Below are positions 46,278-60,816 of a DNA stretch of 64,000 nt, one piece after another. The notes below the pieces were generated by a model that saw only the letters and a list, made by a program, of their open reading frames with translations, was not told where the DNA came from and ran no database searches. A program made the translations under genes and the position numbers. Every line of letters starts with the position of its first letter. Position 1 is the first letter of the stretch. Source of the DNA: Exophiala sp. HKRS030 (Eukaryota; Ascomycota; Eurotiomycetes; Chaetothyriales; Herpotrichiellaceae); the NCBI GenBank assembly GCA_023897205.1, contig JAHWDD010000003.1:6203665-6267664 (forward strand), read 5' to 3'.

Positions 46278-48060
46278 AATGTCAAGATTGCTGGAGAGTA
46301 GGAAAACCGCGGCGAAAGGCCTGAGAGAGTGAGAACAACAAACCAGGGATACAAATCATAGAACGAGTGCTTAAGAAACAGCAACAAAAAATCGATGGGA
46401 GGCTCTTCAACGGATCTTCGAAGACAAGAGTCGGAAAGAACGCAGGATAGTGAGGTTGGTTGATCGTCCAGGACGGCAGGCGCGTAAAAATGACGACGCT
46501 GAGAGAAATGGTAGGGTGTACACGGTGTATAGCCTCGAGACCTGCCGAAGACATTGACCCATTCAACACGATTGTGATGAGGTAATGACGGTGTCATCTC
46601 ATGGTCTTGCCCAACCAAAAGTGCAACCGCAACATCGGATAGCCGTCCGTTCCTTTACTCGTTGTTTGTTGTGACATCGGCTCGCAAAGCTGTCAGTGCT
46701 CCACGAGACTGATAGACTGGGGCTGGCTGACGATCGATCTTGGTGTCATCGTACCGATGTCATGCTTTATTCCAATGCAAGATGGGCCATAATCGGGCAA
46801 AATCTGGACAAAGCATATTAAACAAATACCGCATAAGGCACGATGTCATGCCATCTGCAACAATCCAGAAGGTCATGGAAAAATCGCGAATCTCGCATGC
46901 AATGCTGTCACAATCTTGTACGCCGAGAAAGACTTGCTCGGTGGAGCGAGATAGCACATAAGTCTGGCACGGCCTCTCCAAATGAACGGACAAGCACCTT
47001 CAAAGATGATCGCCAAGAGTGAACAATCATCATGAAACAACCAGAAGCTATTGTAACCCATCGTGCCCATTTGTAGCCAATCTCCAAATGAGACGCACTG
47101 ACCTTGTTTTGACATTTCCTGGTAGTTCTAGTCTCTCGGGCCGCCATCGCCCACACGGTTGCCTGTGCTGTTCGGGTGTTTGTTTCGTCTATGCGCAGAT
47201 CGATATGGGACCATGCGACTATAAAGTGGACTTGCAGTCATAAGACTCAACGCCCAAGTGGTCAGGCTCAACAAGCAAACGAGCCAAGCAAACGATGACA
47301 GGTTCCTCTCTCGGTGCTTCAGAAAAGCGCCCAGTGCGCTTTTGTTTCCACGTCGCGTGACCATGGGCTCCAAAACATCTAATTACATTAGTATGTCTTG
47401 TGCAATTTGACGATGTGAAGAATTGTCACAGATTTTGATTGCAAGAACATAGCGGCCTAATGGTAACCGAACGGAATCGATCCCGTTGAGAAGAAGATTT
47501 TGGCCTTCATCAGTGGCGTTTCAAAAGAGAAACCGAGATTAGTTAGCGATTATGCATGTCAACCAGGTTTGGCGCCAATGGCGGAGAGAGGCTGGACCTG
47601 ACTCCCCTGGTCGCTATTTACGGAGTTGAGGCTGGACTGGAAGCCTATGACGGTTAGACTTTAGAGCTTGGAAAACTGTCCATCGGGTGTGGTCCATGGA
47701 GGGTGACACTGGTGGCCAACATGATGGCTTGTGGGCTGGAAACGTTGGCAAACCTTGTCAGTCTGCCTCGATGCGAATCGGGCACCTTGCTTGGTTTAGA
47801 TGAAGCACCTTTTAGCGTCGGGCTTGCTTCTCTTTTGTCCTCAAGTCATGGACTAGAGATTCTTGAGCAGTAACCTTGAATGGATTGTCGTGGCCGGCAA
47901 ACCTTGATAATATTGGATAAGTCTTGATTCTTGATCCCCTCCGCACCTGAAATTTGAATGTTAGCGCGCCCCACATCTCGCATCCTTTGACCTTCCTGTC
48001 GCCAACTTTGCACCGCGACGACGACCTCATTTTTACTCCGTTCGTGGTGTAACTAGGTTT

Positions 48061-48160
48061 NNNNNNNNNNNNNNNNNNNNNNNNNNNNNNNNNNNNNNNN
48101 NNNNNNNNNNNNNNNNNNNNNNNNNNNNNNNNNNNNNNNNNNNNNNNNNNNNNNNNNNNN
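48061..48160. other. Assembly gap of 100 N
   Basis: Exactly 100 N, the conventional size for a gap of unknown length. Confidence 0.99.
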
Positions 48161-48285
<125 letters not shown>

Positions 48286-48752
48286 TTGGTACTCCGTAAT
48301 TTCTCTACCTGAAGACAAGTATTAAGAATACTCTACTCCAACCCCTGTCGGGAATTGGCCAAGGACATGACTTGGCAAATGCTTGAACTGAACATCTTCA
48401 AATCTTCATCATTTTTACATACTTCCCAGTCCTGTCAGTGGCCTCAACCGCTACCCACCGAACAGTGTCGACAGGAAAAACCATGAAAATTCCTAGCCTT
48501 CACACCGCCGGAGATATTTACGGCACCCCCCCCCGACATGGTGAATTGGTCCCCCAAAAACTAAATTTAGAAATACCACACACGTCTGTTACAGAATGAC
48601 AGGATGAGAGGATGTCCGGGGGGTTTATGGGCGACACACTCTAGCGAAGTAGATGGGCTCGCAACGTGAGAGCTAGAAAGAGTTGGTCGACAATAGCCGT
48701 ACTTGAATCACACAAATCGACAGGGGCATCAATGCTTTAATCGACGTTGGAG

Positions 48753-48768
48753 TACTCCGTACTCCGTA
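48753..48768. repeat. Doubled TACTCCGTA motif
   Basis: Two overlapping copies, with a further copy in the other orientation at 48947-48955. This is the same motif as at 40979. Confidence 0.65.
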
Positions 48769-49139
48769 TCCGTATTCGCAATCGCCCTTTAGGCCAGCCT
48801 GACAACTGCATTGTGATAATCGAAATGGAGCCCCCATCCGCGCCCAACGGATTAGGGTCTTCCGGGCGGCTATGAAACGTCTACTCCCCTACCTACCAAA
48901 AATTTGGGGGCTAAACGACTGGGGGCTGTCTGGATGACATACGAAATACGGAGTACTCCTCTCACCTTACGGACGAAATTTTTTGGTCCGAATCAAGTTT
49001 TGAGGTCATGCACGGTAAGTAAATGAATACTTTCACAATGTGTCTGTCTGCTGACATTCATATGCTAGACTACAATGCGATGGATGACGATAATCGAAGA
49101 ACCGACGATGACGAATCGTAAGAAGCAGTCGAGAAGTCC

Positions 49140-51667
49140 CTACTTCGTCGCTTCAGACTTCTTTCCCACCGCTGATCCCTGAGGACGCTTGTATTTCCTC
49201 TTCTCCTTTCTACTCATCAATCGTTTGTCCCGCGTGCCTTGACCACCTTCCCAGAAACCTCCAGCTGCTCTGCGTCGACGCATCAAACCGTGCCCGCAGA
49301 TGGCGCAGTCTTCTGCCCTGAATCGCTGTTCACGACTGCACCATCCACAAACCATCCGATCGGCGTGCTCGTTGACATGGGACTCGGCCGCGTCGTGGCA
49401 TCGGTCGCACGGGTAGACGCGGTTGCAGCATCCGAAGCGGAACCAGCGGTAGCTGTGTCTGTAATGCGGGCAGGTGCCCTTCTCGGGCAACGCAGTGCCG
49501 GCGGAGATCCCAAGGTTCTCCTTCTTCGGTTTACGGAGTGGCAGCGTGGCACTGTGACTGGACACTCGCAGGAACTTGACCTCGGGAATGGTGAAGCTCA
49601 TCTTGGCATGACACGACCGGCACACTTGGATCGGCTTGTCCCCTCGGACAGACACCATTCCAGGTGGAGCGGCGAACGTGGACGAACACGACGAGCACGT
49701 CGGCTGGAACATGCTGGGGAGAAGGTCGCCGATGGTGCAACCTGCAACATCGATGGTGCCGGCGCGGATGGTGTTGGCGTGCAGTGGACTTGGTATGAAG
49801 GATATGGTGAAGGGAGTCGTGCATTTCAAGCAGGTCTCGGTGCGAGTGGTGACTGTGGTGGACTGTGCTAGATTACTTGCCTTGACGTTGTGGATGTCAA
49901 GTGGAGTCTTACAACGAAGACATTTGACCGAGATTGACAAGGAAGCAATGGTCAACAGCTCAATATTGTACAATTCCAGACCTGGAAAGGACAAATGAAT
50001 GCCCTTGTCCACCGGGGCTGACGAGACAGGTAGAGCAGCACCTCCGCCGTCTTCCACTTCTTCAACCTCATCTTCTTCGTCGCTGTCTGATTCCGTGTAT
50101 TCATCAGAGTCATACGAGGTATCAGAAGCCTTGTCTGAATCGGACTCGGCCTCGGGATCCCATTCAGGAGGTCTCGGAATCATTCTCAGATGTGGCCGAT
50201 CGGGATCTACTATCTTGCGGCAGGCATCAATGCTGCTTTCGCCGGGATCGGCTAAGATGGCCTTTTCTCGTTCGTCTTGAAAATGTTGTTCAAGTAACGA
50301 AGGCCCGACAGGAATTGGCTGCGCCTTCTCTAGAGGCTGTGAGGCCATGGTGTGAATATTTTGAGTCAAGTAATTGATATGTGCCATGAGAGTCATTTCA
50401 GGATGTTCTCGGGAGTATTTTTCAAATGCAAGATGAACTGTTTCGATTTCTGGGCCATTAACTCCGTTCAACCGTATCGTGCAAGGCTCCAGATTGTAAA
50501 GCTTTGGCACAGACAGAGATACCTCTTTGAGTGATTGCAGGTTGACAGAAAGTTTGCCTGGTTTGGAGATCTGTACCGGAATGTTGTACAAAGTCGCGTC
50601 GGGGTTCTTCGAGAAGTGAGGGACACGTCCCATACGAGCCTCCAGCTGGCGAATGTCTGATTGTCTTTTCGCTTGAGCATCAGCCTTTTGCTGTGAGGTC
50701 CAGACAGGTGTTGGTGCGACCATCGGTACAGGCTCGGAGGCCGGTGGAGGGTGAGCAGGTACTGTCGTCACAGGTTTACGAGCTCTCCTCTCAGCATTGG
50801 CGATCATCTTGATGGTCAGTGTCTCTTCGAAGGCCAGGAATTTCTCTAGGTTTTTGTCCAAGTCATTCATCAATGCTAGCAGTGTTTTCTGAGGTGAATG
50901 TGAAGTGAGACTGCGGAAGCCATTTTCGACATTGATCTGAAATCCGCGTGGCAGGTGATCATTAGTAACTCGTAACGAAGGTCTGTCGCCGCCAGGATAT
51001 GACTTTGGAATGGTCAGTTTACATTGAAGTTCACTCAAGTTGTATGGGAAGTCAGGATCAGATGGCGGCATTGCCAGGGAGAGAATGGTACAATCATCAA
51101 GCTCTTGACGTGTTGGAGAGAAACGTTTGAGGAGCTGACTTATTTGGAACTCCCGAGGATCGCGTTGTTGTAATTGTGATACCGGTTTCTGGACAGTCAC
51201 CGGCTTGTTGGCATTTTGTTTCGATCTCTGGGGAGGGTTTTGACCGCTCGCAGATGAGGATGCATCCACGGCTTCTGGGTGTTGCTCATGCTTCTGCTTC
51301 GGAGTTGCTGTCTCGGCTTTGGGCTCAACGTGCCGAAAGGGACATTGAGAACCTGCTCGGCAACCTTTCGAGATTAAAACGATTAGTATTCGAGCCTCAA
51401 GTTGGTGGGGTAAGGGCAATATCAAATTGCCCAACGATCTTCGTATCGGATTGAGGCAAGAATTGACTTCAACCCGTTGATACGGGGGATTACTACCACT
51501 CGAGGTTCAAACTTGATCACATCGAAGCACAACTTACCCTTCTTTGTGTTGTAGAAGCGGCATACTCTGGACGGTTTCTGAGTCTGGCGAGAAGTTTGCG
51601 GATCTTGTGGCAATCGATTTTCTGGAGTCGAGGCTCCGTCCTCGTTGAGAGGAGCTTCTGAAGACAT
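49140..51667 (-). CDS. CCCH plus CHY zinc-finger protein
   Basis: Two exons, complement(join(49140..51364, 51538..51667)), 784 residues. The 173-nt intron has a GTAAGT donor and splits the CCCH finger. Splicing gives CRFYNTKKGCRAGSQCPFRH, a C-X8-C-X5-C-X3-H finger of the RNA-binding type, at about residues 35-54. A disordered linker follows, then about 350 residues with an RWD-like stretch (YNLSELQCKLTIPKSYPGGD). An acidic patch follows (DSDEYTESDSDEEDEVEE). Several C-X2-C pairs (CLRCKTP, CLKCTTP, CSSCSSTF, CRSCHAK) precede a C-terminal CHY finger, CPHYRHSYRWFRFGCC through CAICGHG. CHY proteins in other organisms include ubiquitin ligases, but no RING is seen here. Possible roles are RNA binding or protein turnover. 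The tail is basic. Confidence 0.88.
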
Positions 51668-54274
51668 CGTTCACAATTGTTGGCTGGAAGAAGAATGGCG
51701 GTGAATGTCCTTTTCTCTCAAGAGAGCGTACGCAGTATGTGCAAATTTACTCAAAATGAAGTTGAGGGTAGACGAAGAGAAAGAAGCGATTAAGATCTAC
51801 GAACAGTCTGGAAGAGGTGCGATGATGCTATTCACCGAGACATGTGGCGAAGACAAGGCTGTGTGAGTCAAGCCAAGGCCTGATGACTCATCGCAACGTG
51901 ATCCGGGGTATTCAGCCTCGCGGAGCCTTGTGCCACTGCCTTGAGTGCTTCCCTCCAACATGCTCACGATGCGTGAGGTGCAAGTGCCACTGTATGACCA
52001 CAGGATCCGTATGCAAGCACAAGGATTCCCAGCGCCGGCAATCATTCTGACCTGAACTCCAGATATCACCGCCGGAGGTGACTTTTCCTGTTCGCAACAA
52101 GCATAGTATCGATCCGCCGTTCTGAGAGGGACGAACTTCCATGATCCCAATAAGCCCCCGCGGAGCAAAGGGTCAAACTTCAACTCAATGCATGATCTTG
52201 AACAAAACATCTACCGCAGAGCCCATGAAACTCCAACGTCCCACAAACACTTGTCCGAGGGCCTGATCCACCAACCAAGCTTGTCATGAGGAGGGCCGAC
52301 AAGATGTGTTGTACAGAAAGATCAAATGACACCGTCGCGGACGTTCAAAACAAAGCTGAAAATAGTCCTCGTCATCATAACAACCGACTCTTGAAGTAGT
52401 CAAGTTCATTGTCATGAGCTGAAGGAAGTCACCGTTTGATGAAGGTTGAATTTACCCGGTGCTTACTGACTCCATCTTTACTAGTCGATACAACACATCT
52501 CGTTGCATGATGAAGGTCGCAACGATGTCGCGGCAGGCCACCTAAAGAGGCAAATGGCCCTTTTGACCGACTTTGAAATAACATCACGCGATACCTTTCT
52601 TGCACAATATTTCATGTTGTCGTCCGCCCGAGGAATCGAGCAGAAGGGGGCCAAGGGTTGGAAGATGGGCTGGCACCAATTGTTTGCAATCAGCCTAAAG
52701 CAAGGCAGAATACCTACCTAACTTGATACTCCGTGATCGAGTAATCGCTCGGCGAGCGAAAAGGCAACAAATGCGAATCGACAAAATGCATCGTCAAGTG
52801 ACTTGTGAAGTGATGAGTTGTCAATCACCGGCCACCACGAAAGGGGGGCTGATCAGGCTCCCATTTTCACAATTCAAAAAGTACGCGCCAAAGGGGGGCT
52901 GAGTACGAGACAAGTCCGAGAGGGGCGTGATGACTATGGTGACGGATTATCGAATGAAATGGTTGAGCAACACAAAGGACGGGTTTACAAGTTAGCGATT
53001 CGTCGTTATCGGCAATTAATGAGGCAAAACGAACAGTTCTGTCCCCTGTTTGTTTGTTTTGGGTTACAGGAGGCGAGGGGGCGAGGGGGGGGCGAAGAGA
53101 AGTACAAGTTGAAGGTGGTCAAGTGACTACTCTGGCGCGTAGACGTTTGGCTGATCTTCTCTCTCCCCTTCTGAATTGAAGGTGGCTGGAACATATTCCG
53201 AAACGCCCTCGGTTATTTATCCATCAACGGTTACTAAAGTTAATGTAACTTGAGCGGAGCGTTTGATCTTTTTCTGAACTCGAGGAAAATAAACCTCGTA
53301 GATTAGGGGAAAGTGATGTTTTCATGGAGCGGTTCCGAGGCTTCATACGAGTACGAGAATACGAGGTGTTGTGAATTGTGAATATCCCATAACGTAAACC
53401 AGATGAAACCAGGGAAGCCAAAATTGAAATGGTAAAATCATCATTCTTCTCCAGATTCCAGAGGAAGATCTTCTCGTAAACCCACAGGTGACATCATTGG
53501 GTCTTTACGGAGAGGACTTTGTTCTTGTTCTGTGGATAATGCCGATAGAAAGGCCCACGAAACTTCCCTCTAGTATGAGTTATACGGGAGGACTGGATTT
53601 CCCTTTTTTTTCAATTCGCCTTGTAGCTCGTGACTACGTAAATATGACTTGTTACCTGTGACTTGTGACCTTCTTTATACTGTACGAATGGTGTTTTGCG
53701 CCGATCACTGGTGGCCCGGTTCGTTGTAAGTAGGTTGTTTACAGTACGGAGTGAAAAGTATTCGGATTGCCATTACATTGTCAATACCATTGATACCGAA
53801 GATCAAACTCTTCTGTCTTAAGGACAACACGGTTGAAGCGAATCAACTCGTGATCCTCACTGAACCAAGTAAACGCCGTGTACGAGAGCCCATTGTACAT
53901 TGGAATTGTGCAACGTGATTCAAAACTACTGGTCAGTTAGGTATTTCTTCCTCACTTGTCACCACTTCTTGTACCTTGTACACTTTTACGTAGTACTCAT
54001 TACCCTGTAGTGTAGTCACTTTCTCTTCATCCCCTTGCCTAGTCTTATCATCCAATAAAACCACCACCAACAAACACCACCCACCACCTTTCTACTCGAG
54101 TAAAATTCAAAAAACACACACTTGCAACCACAGAATCCCACGTGGAACGTTACTAGGTCACAACACCTTCTTTCCTACACAACCAAAACCCCCACTTTCC
54201 GGCGGGCGGGTACGAGTATCAATCAAACCGTTGCACTGGGACCAACAGCCCGTTGTACATACTGTGTAGTTGTC

Positions 54275-54301
54275 TTCTCTCTCTCTCTCTCTCTCTCTCT
54301 C
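54275..54301. repeat. CT dinucleotide microsatellite
   Basis: About twelve CT units in a row. Confidence 0.8.
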
Positions 54302-56745
54302 GGGGGCATAGTGGAGTTAGCCTGGCAAACACCTGTAGGAACCAAAGTAACACTTTGATACGAGTAAATCGCTTCTCACATGGAGGGTGTGCTTTCGAAA
54401 CCCTCCTACTCGTACTCGTACTCGTACTAGTACGGAGTAGTTACCTTACAATCCTCCTTCCACATCTGGCCCAAAGCGTGTAGACAATGTTCCGTTATCA
54501 TCTGCCCTGCCCCCCTTTTTTTTCACACCGTTTCCGCGACTGCCTATTCTGTCCGAGTACTCCATGCTTCATACTAGGTACATAGATAGTACCAATATGC
54601 GTCGCATGCCTGGCTTGTGGAGTTAAACACCATGTGCATTGCATTTTCCACGGGGCCTGGCAGTAAAGAACTCATCAAAGTATAATACCATCACATGATT
54701 TTTATGATTCGGCCTTCATATTTCCTTAGTTGCTTTGACCTACCGAGTGCAACCTTTACGAAAGCTCCCGTTGACAATGTTCCGTACCACTGATTGACTC
54801 GTTCTTCGAGTTGATGACCCTTACCTCACACTCAAGGGGAGGCCTGAAAAAACAAGGAATACGTACCAACTGTGCGCCTCCCCCCCCTCCCGGGAGCGGA
54901 AGGGAGCGTCCGCCTTTTCGATCAACATTCGGTACGACCTATTGGATGGATGCGTCGTCGCCTGATCACATTCCAATCACCCCTTGTGATAGGTAGATCT
55001 CACGGCCCGTTGTCGTCGATCTGTCCGACTCGGCTTCAGTTGACGCGTGGTGCTACAACCGCTCATGATCAGGACGGTGTGGCGATCTCGTATATGCATG
55101 TCTTGATTATCTATTCCTTGTATAAAAGTCCATAACGTGAACCAATATGATGGTATGTTTTGGTAGCAAAAGTCAACTCCGTGACTCGCAAACACACAAG
55201 ACTCTAAGACCCCCAGTATGGGTCAACTGACGAGGTCAAGACGAGATTGACGAGACTCCTTTTCGCAAGTGGGTTAACCACCCAAACAGTAATTCTGTAC
55301 ACATGCCAGGTGCCGATATCTTCGTGGTCGGTCTGGTAGTCGAACCCCTTCTGTCGGCACCTTGGTTCGGCAATCTTTGGATGCCTCGGCCACCTCGGTA
55401 TCCTCAAAGTCAGAAGGTTGGTTGGTAATTTTTTTTCCGATCTGTATGCAAAGCCTCGTTGTTCTCGTATTGTTTTCGGGGCTGTTATTGCCCATGCTGA
55501 CGCCGACTTCGAGTCTTGTCTCCTTGCCATGGCTGATCTGCCATGGTGGATAACATCTGAACCCAAACCACCGGCGACCACTTCTCAATCCAGCGCGGAA
55601 CCAAGTGTTTGTCCAAGATCTTTTTCCAGGACGAAACTCATGCTTCGTGCGGATACTGTTGGAAATAATGAATTGCCACCTTCCATATTCGATCAAAATG
55701 GGTAGGTCCCACCACCCGTGTTCCTCCTCTCGAAGAGTGCAATCTCGCTCACCCCGGCCAACTTCTTGAGTGATTGCATCCACGGAGCAGCTACGGAGCT
55801 CGTAGTAGGGAAAGATTCTTGACTCCCTGTCCTGGTCATGTCCCACATTCCTTTCAAGAAGGTCACATCGTCCTCCACGTGCTGGGTCACTGGTAGCGTG
55901 GTCGTTCCCAATACTCCGTGCTGTATCGTACCATTGTGCCGGTCCGATATGGATCTTTGGTTGCCGACTTTCTGAAAGTGGTAAGAACATGGGGCGTAAT
56001 AGCTTGTGAAATATTCCAAAGGTCATTTGAATTTCAACGTTCAGCTACCATCATGCAAACGTACCCTGTAGACAAGTAGCTCGTCGTTCCCACGGCAAAA
56101 TGAAGCGACGAAACTTGTACCAGGCAGAAAGGGACGGTCTCCACAGCTACATCAACAAGTCTCTGTAGCATCGATGGTCCTGTGTGCTCTTCAAAGCGAC
56201 CTCTGCATCATTGCAGCGGTGTGGTCTCACAGACGCCCCCTTGTCGTGTGTGGGCCTTGTGCACTTGCCGTTCAGGAGAAGGGCGTCGTAATGCATTAAC
56301 CATACCGCCGCTTTGTGTTCAGGGTATTGCAAGCAGTCTCATGAATTTCCAACCTGGGAGGTACAAAGATACCTCGGCAGATGGCCAAATGGAAGAAGAT
56401 ACAGCCTTGCGTTGCGGAGAAGGGGAGATGGTGCGTGACACACTGTTTCAAGTTCTGTTGGTGCTCCACAACGCCATTGGTAGCGTCTGTGAAGGTCTGT
56501 TTCTAGGCCACCGTAGGATCGACTGATGGGAGTATTCCGCTGATCCAAGGATGATGAATGTCACCGAAGCAGGAATGGTCACCGGATGTTTCGTACGAGT
56601 GGACCAATCTGACATGTTCCTGGGAATAATGAGGAGGTTATGGTGGTCATCAGGGGGCCTTGACCTGAAGGAGATGTACTGTTCCGACCCAGTACTCGTA
56701 CGGGTGCATCCACAAAAATGCCCCGGATGTGTCCCCCGCAAAGGC

Positions 56746-56764
56746 TACTCCGTCTTGCGGAGTA
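56746..56764. repeat. Hairpin made of two motif halves
   Basis: TACTCCG and CGGAGTA form perfect seven-base arms around the loop TCTTG. The arms are the core of the recurrent intergenic motif. Confidence 0.6.
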
Positions 56765-59700
56765 ACGGATCCTCTCACAAGTACGTACCCGTAATACTCA
56801 TCCTCCCTCACGCCGTCGGTCCTTTGTGACTTCATGAGGTGGCCCCACAAAGTTGGGAAGCCTTGATGGGGGTAAGTTCCCACGACCAAGTTTCCAGAGA
56901 TGATGGCTTGTATTTCAAAACGCCCTGACGTCGTTCCCGCGTGGTTGTGACAGTTTACTAGCTGTAGACCACAGATCATCTCCAATCTACGTCAGTAAAA
57001 GAGTGACCGCATCCTTGGTCAGTTAAGAGTAGATTAATGACGGAAACTGAGGTAGCAGGTGCTATATCTCGGCGGCGGGGCTCGCAAGAGCTACTGCTCA
57101 GAGACACCCATGCATGCTCACTGTCGTCGTGCCGGAGTGATTACCCATTGTACTGTCCAGGGGCAGTGAGGGTTTACGAGTCGTCCTGGGTCGTTAGCTC
57201 GGGTACAAAGTTCGAATGTCTAACCCCGAAATGGAATTTAATGACCCTCGAATGAGAACTTCCCTTCTTCCGGAGCAACAGTCTGTCACAAACTCAGCCT
57301 CGTCATATGTTTAGGTACCATCCCATTCGTCACCAGATTTCCCGGGTTTTGTGAAGCCATCCCTTGAGATCAAGGCCAAATGAAATGGGTCATTATATTC
57401 TCACGGCGACCAGGTTCCCAGTTTGGGGTCCGTTGGGCCGCACCGTCTGAGACAATCGCCAACAGAAGCTGTAGCAGATCGGCGCCAACCACAGTTCCAT
57501 CCTGGACATCTCGGGGGGCGTTGAATCACCGAGGCTGTGAAGGAAAGCTGTTTCTCCCTGATGCTTGTGAAATCCTCATTATCTCCAAACGGGTCACGGT
57601 GACGTTGATCCTAGCGAACGGTGTTGCCTAGCCTCCGAGGGTCGAATTTTTTTGCCTTCCGGACACATGAAGCCCGAGATGTCCAGGGAGAATAGATGCC
57701 TGGCGAAATTGTCCTTTGCCGCATCGGCCTCTTGTGTTGGACCTCGGCCGACCGCCTCGCCTCACGAATATAATTCGGAGATGTGATGGAAGGAAGAGGA
57801 AGAAATTGCTGACCGTCCTCAGGAATACGCCGAGTCCACATGGCCAGGTAAAAAAAGAGTCGAATTCCTGAGGTACCTGGCGGTGTACCTCGGTGAGTGC
57901 AACAACATTACAGGGGTGTAGTGACAGAAGGGTTTGCAAGGCTCGTGCACAGCTAGTACAGTCGTAATCCTCATCCACTCGGATTGAATCATCAAAAAGA
58001 CAAAAACGACGGCTTGAAGACCCAGTTAGGAGTACAGTGGTACAATAAACCTTGTCAATTCTGTGGCAAGTCATCCTTTGTACCATCAGAGGCAAACAAA
58101 AGAGACCACAAAGTCTTTTCAAATCCTGCAGATCCTTTTTTCTCCCATCTCAATGACAACGGGTATGGAAGGATCGCGACGTAGCAATTACAAGTATGGT
58201 CGATGGTAAGCGTTGGAAACTCGGCAGAGACCCTTGCAGGCGCTCAGGTACACAAGACTGCGGAGTGCGTGATGCACGTCGGTAGGGTAGAGGCCGAAGG
58301 AGACACATGATGAACACGAACCGTACTCGGGTTTCATCTACAACAGTAATTGTCACATGTTTGGTTACATCTGTATTCCTTCTGTACCTCGTCAGTTTTC
58401 AAACTTGAACCACCAACAGCGGCCTGTCAGACATCTTTTTCTGTCTGCGTTGCGGAGTCATCAGTGTTACACAAAATGATCATCAGGAGGAGGTATTGTC
58501 CATCCATGCAGTCCAAGGCTCGGTTCTGAGGCCTGGACCTGGACTTGCCAACAGTGCTGCAAGGGTCCGACTCGTTTGGAAGGAATGGGCGGTCATATGA
58601 TTCACCTTGTGGGAACCAAGTTGCAAAGCCACTCGCGGGTTGATCAACGAGTTCTGCAAGTTCTCGCCAGTCTCAAGGAAAGGATCGTCCAACGACGTAC
58701 GTACAGTACGGAGGGTCCTCGTAGGAGTCCAGTATCTCCAATTTCTCCAAGGCCAAATGCGGTGAAGTAATACTCCGTACGCGTATGGTGTTTTGGATTT
58801 GGAGCAAACGAATGCCCATATCTCAATTCGTGGCTAGATATTCACTGTGGCTGAGCGTGATTGTTTTTATTTTCAGCCTTGCCACACTTTTCAACAAGGG
58901 CATGTCATTGTCTCAATGCTATGGAGTTACAACAAGTTAATCTCAACAAACAACTCAGGTGCACTGCCTCTTGTCACCAAAATGTCAAATGACAGTACGG
59001 AGCACACTCAGGTATGGAGAACTGTCGTTCACATCTCAGCCCTCTGTATCCCTACGAGGTCCTACAATATACGCAGCCTGGCCCCCTCCCGACTCCATAT
59101 TCGTACCTAAGTACTCCGTATAGACACCTAATTTATCCCCCAACGACTAGAACCATTGCTCCATAAAAAGTCGTGATTCTAGAACTCCAGACACGGCTGA
59201 TCCCAAGAACAACAAACATCTGCTGTCAGGTCACAAGCTCAGAAATTATCGCCTACTTTGATCAACTAGTCTCGACCTAGTACGAGTCTTTGTCGTTTGT
59301 GTGTGCCTGGTGGCCCTAAAGGTACGGTTTAGGATTGAGAAAGTCAGTCTAGACCCTGACAATCAGGGAACACTTGTAAGAATACTCTGTACAGTACCCG
59401 GTAACTCTCCATCCCCGTTGACCTGTCATGCATTTCACGTAAAACACTGTGTACACGAGTACTCTCACAATGGATACATATATGGCTGATCACTTTTGCT
59501 TTACTTCATAACTCGTAACGTCTAGAACTTTGCTCATGTGAGTGTCTTTGTTATGTCCTGTCTGACAACCACCCTCCCGCACCTTTGGATGCTAGGTTAT
59601 ATACTACCCAAAAGTACGAGATTGGGACGGAATATGGCAAGTCACCAGGTGTTATTTACCTTGTTACATGCAACTCAAATCAGGCACCAATGACTATCTG

Positions 59701-60425
59701 TGAATTTCCTACTCAATTCCAAACACATCACCTCCAAAACCCTTGTCTTACTCGTACTTGTGACTTCCCTACTCCCCCTTGGTCCCATCGCATACTCTGT
59801 ACGAATGGTCAGGTACATCCGTAAATTAATCCGCAACCCAGAACCACACGTACGGCACGCACCGTGGGATAGTGGTCGAAGAGAGGGACAGAACTGTCAC
59901 GGCCTGGCCATGTCTCGCTTACAGTAGTAACCCACCGATGGACTACTAATACCTGGTAACGGAACAATATCATCATGCATGCCTCTTACCACCCTCTCTC
60001 AATCTCGAACGGAGTATTACCCGTCCACATCCATAACATAACGCGCTCCCTGGTACGATTTACGACGACGGACCGACGTATCCGGTCGAAGAGAATACAA
60101 AAAGAGCGAGTTACGTCCGCGCGGAGGGGGGGACACCTTTTACGAGTTATAGTCCTCGTTCAACGACAAAACCCTTGTTCAAACGATGGTTGTGTTTTTT
60201 ACAATCCTCTCAACACACACGCGCGCTCTCTACCTCCTTCTTTTTCTCTCCTTCTCTCGCTTACATCACACAAGTCACGCCATCTGAGAACTCATTATTT
60301 CACAAGGGTTCAGGACGAAGTTGACAACAACAACAACGCGGCTCAATGCATTGCATTTTCCACACAATCTCCCCCCGGCTTACTATAGCATTTTCTCGGT
60401 CCGACTTTCGCACCTATTCTCTGTT

Positions 60426-60447
60426 CTTCCTCCTCCTCCTCCTCCTC
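60426..60447. repeat. TCC trinucleotide microsatellite
   Basis: Seven tandem TCC units. Confidence 0.8.
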
Positions 60448-60816
60448 TACTATTTCGTTCCCTTCTTCGCTTTTTACTTTCCCTTTGCTTCTTTCAATAT
60501 CGAGAGTGAAATGATGACGAGAAACTCGTTAGTCACCGATCAATGGAGACTTAGGAGGGGCTCTAATTCCTTCCATACTTTCAAATCCCCTCGCTTTGCC
60601 GTGCCTTGCCACGTACTTTGTAAGCTTCTGGTAAAAAAAAAATAATGCCGAATACTCCGTTAGGATTTCGTCAGAGGGCACGAACAAGGTATTGTCACTG
60701 CCTTATTCATCTTCTTTTTCTCTTCACGGAAGCATTCCTCACACACTACGGAGTATTCTTTTTTCAAAGTATACCTAGATATATTCTTTCCTTTTTTTTC
60801 TCCTGGCTGATATAAC

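Noticed and set aside
45905..46618. 237-codon minus-strand frame
   Set aside because: It overlaps the end of the disordered protein gene and its repeat-containing 3' flank, and no protein features are seen.
47450..47520. tRNA-like stretch with an AATGG-type loop and GATCCCG
   Set aside because: A seven-base acceptor stem and a consensus T loop could not be drawn.
55274..56026. 250-codon open frame on the minus strand
   Set aside because: Composition is irregular, another frame of 108 codons overlaps it, and no motif, signal or family similarity is visible. In sequence of this GC content such a frame can arise by chance.
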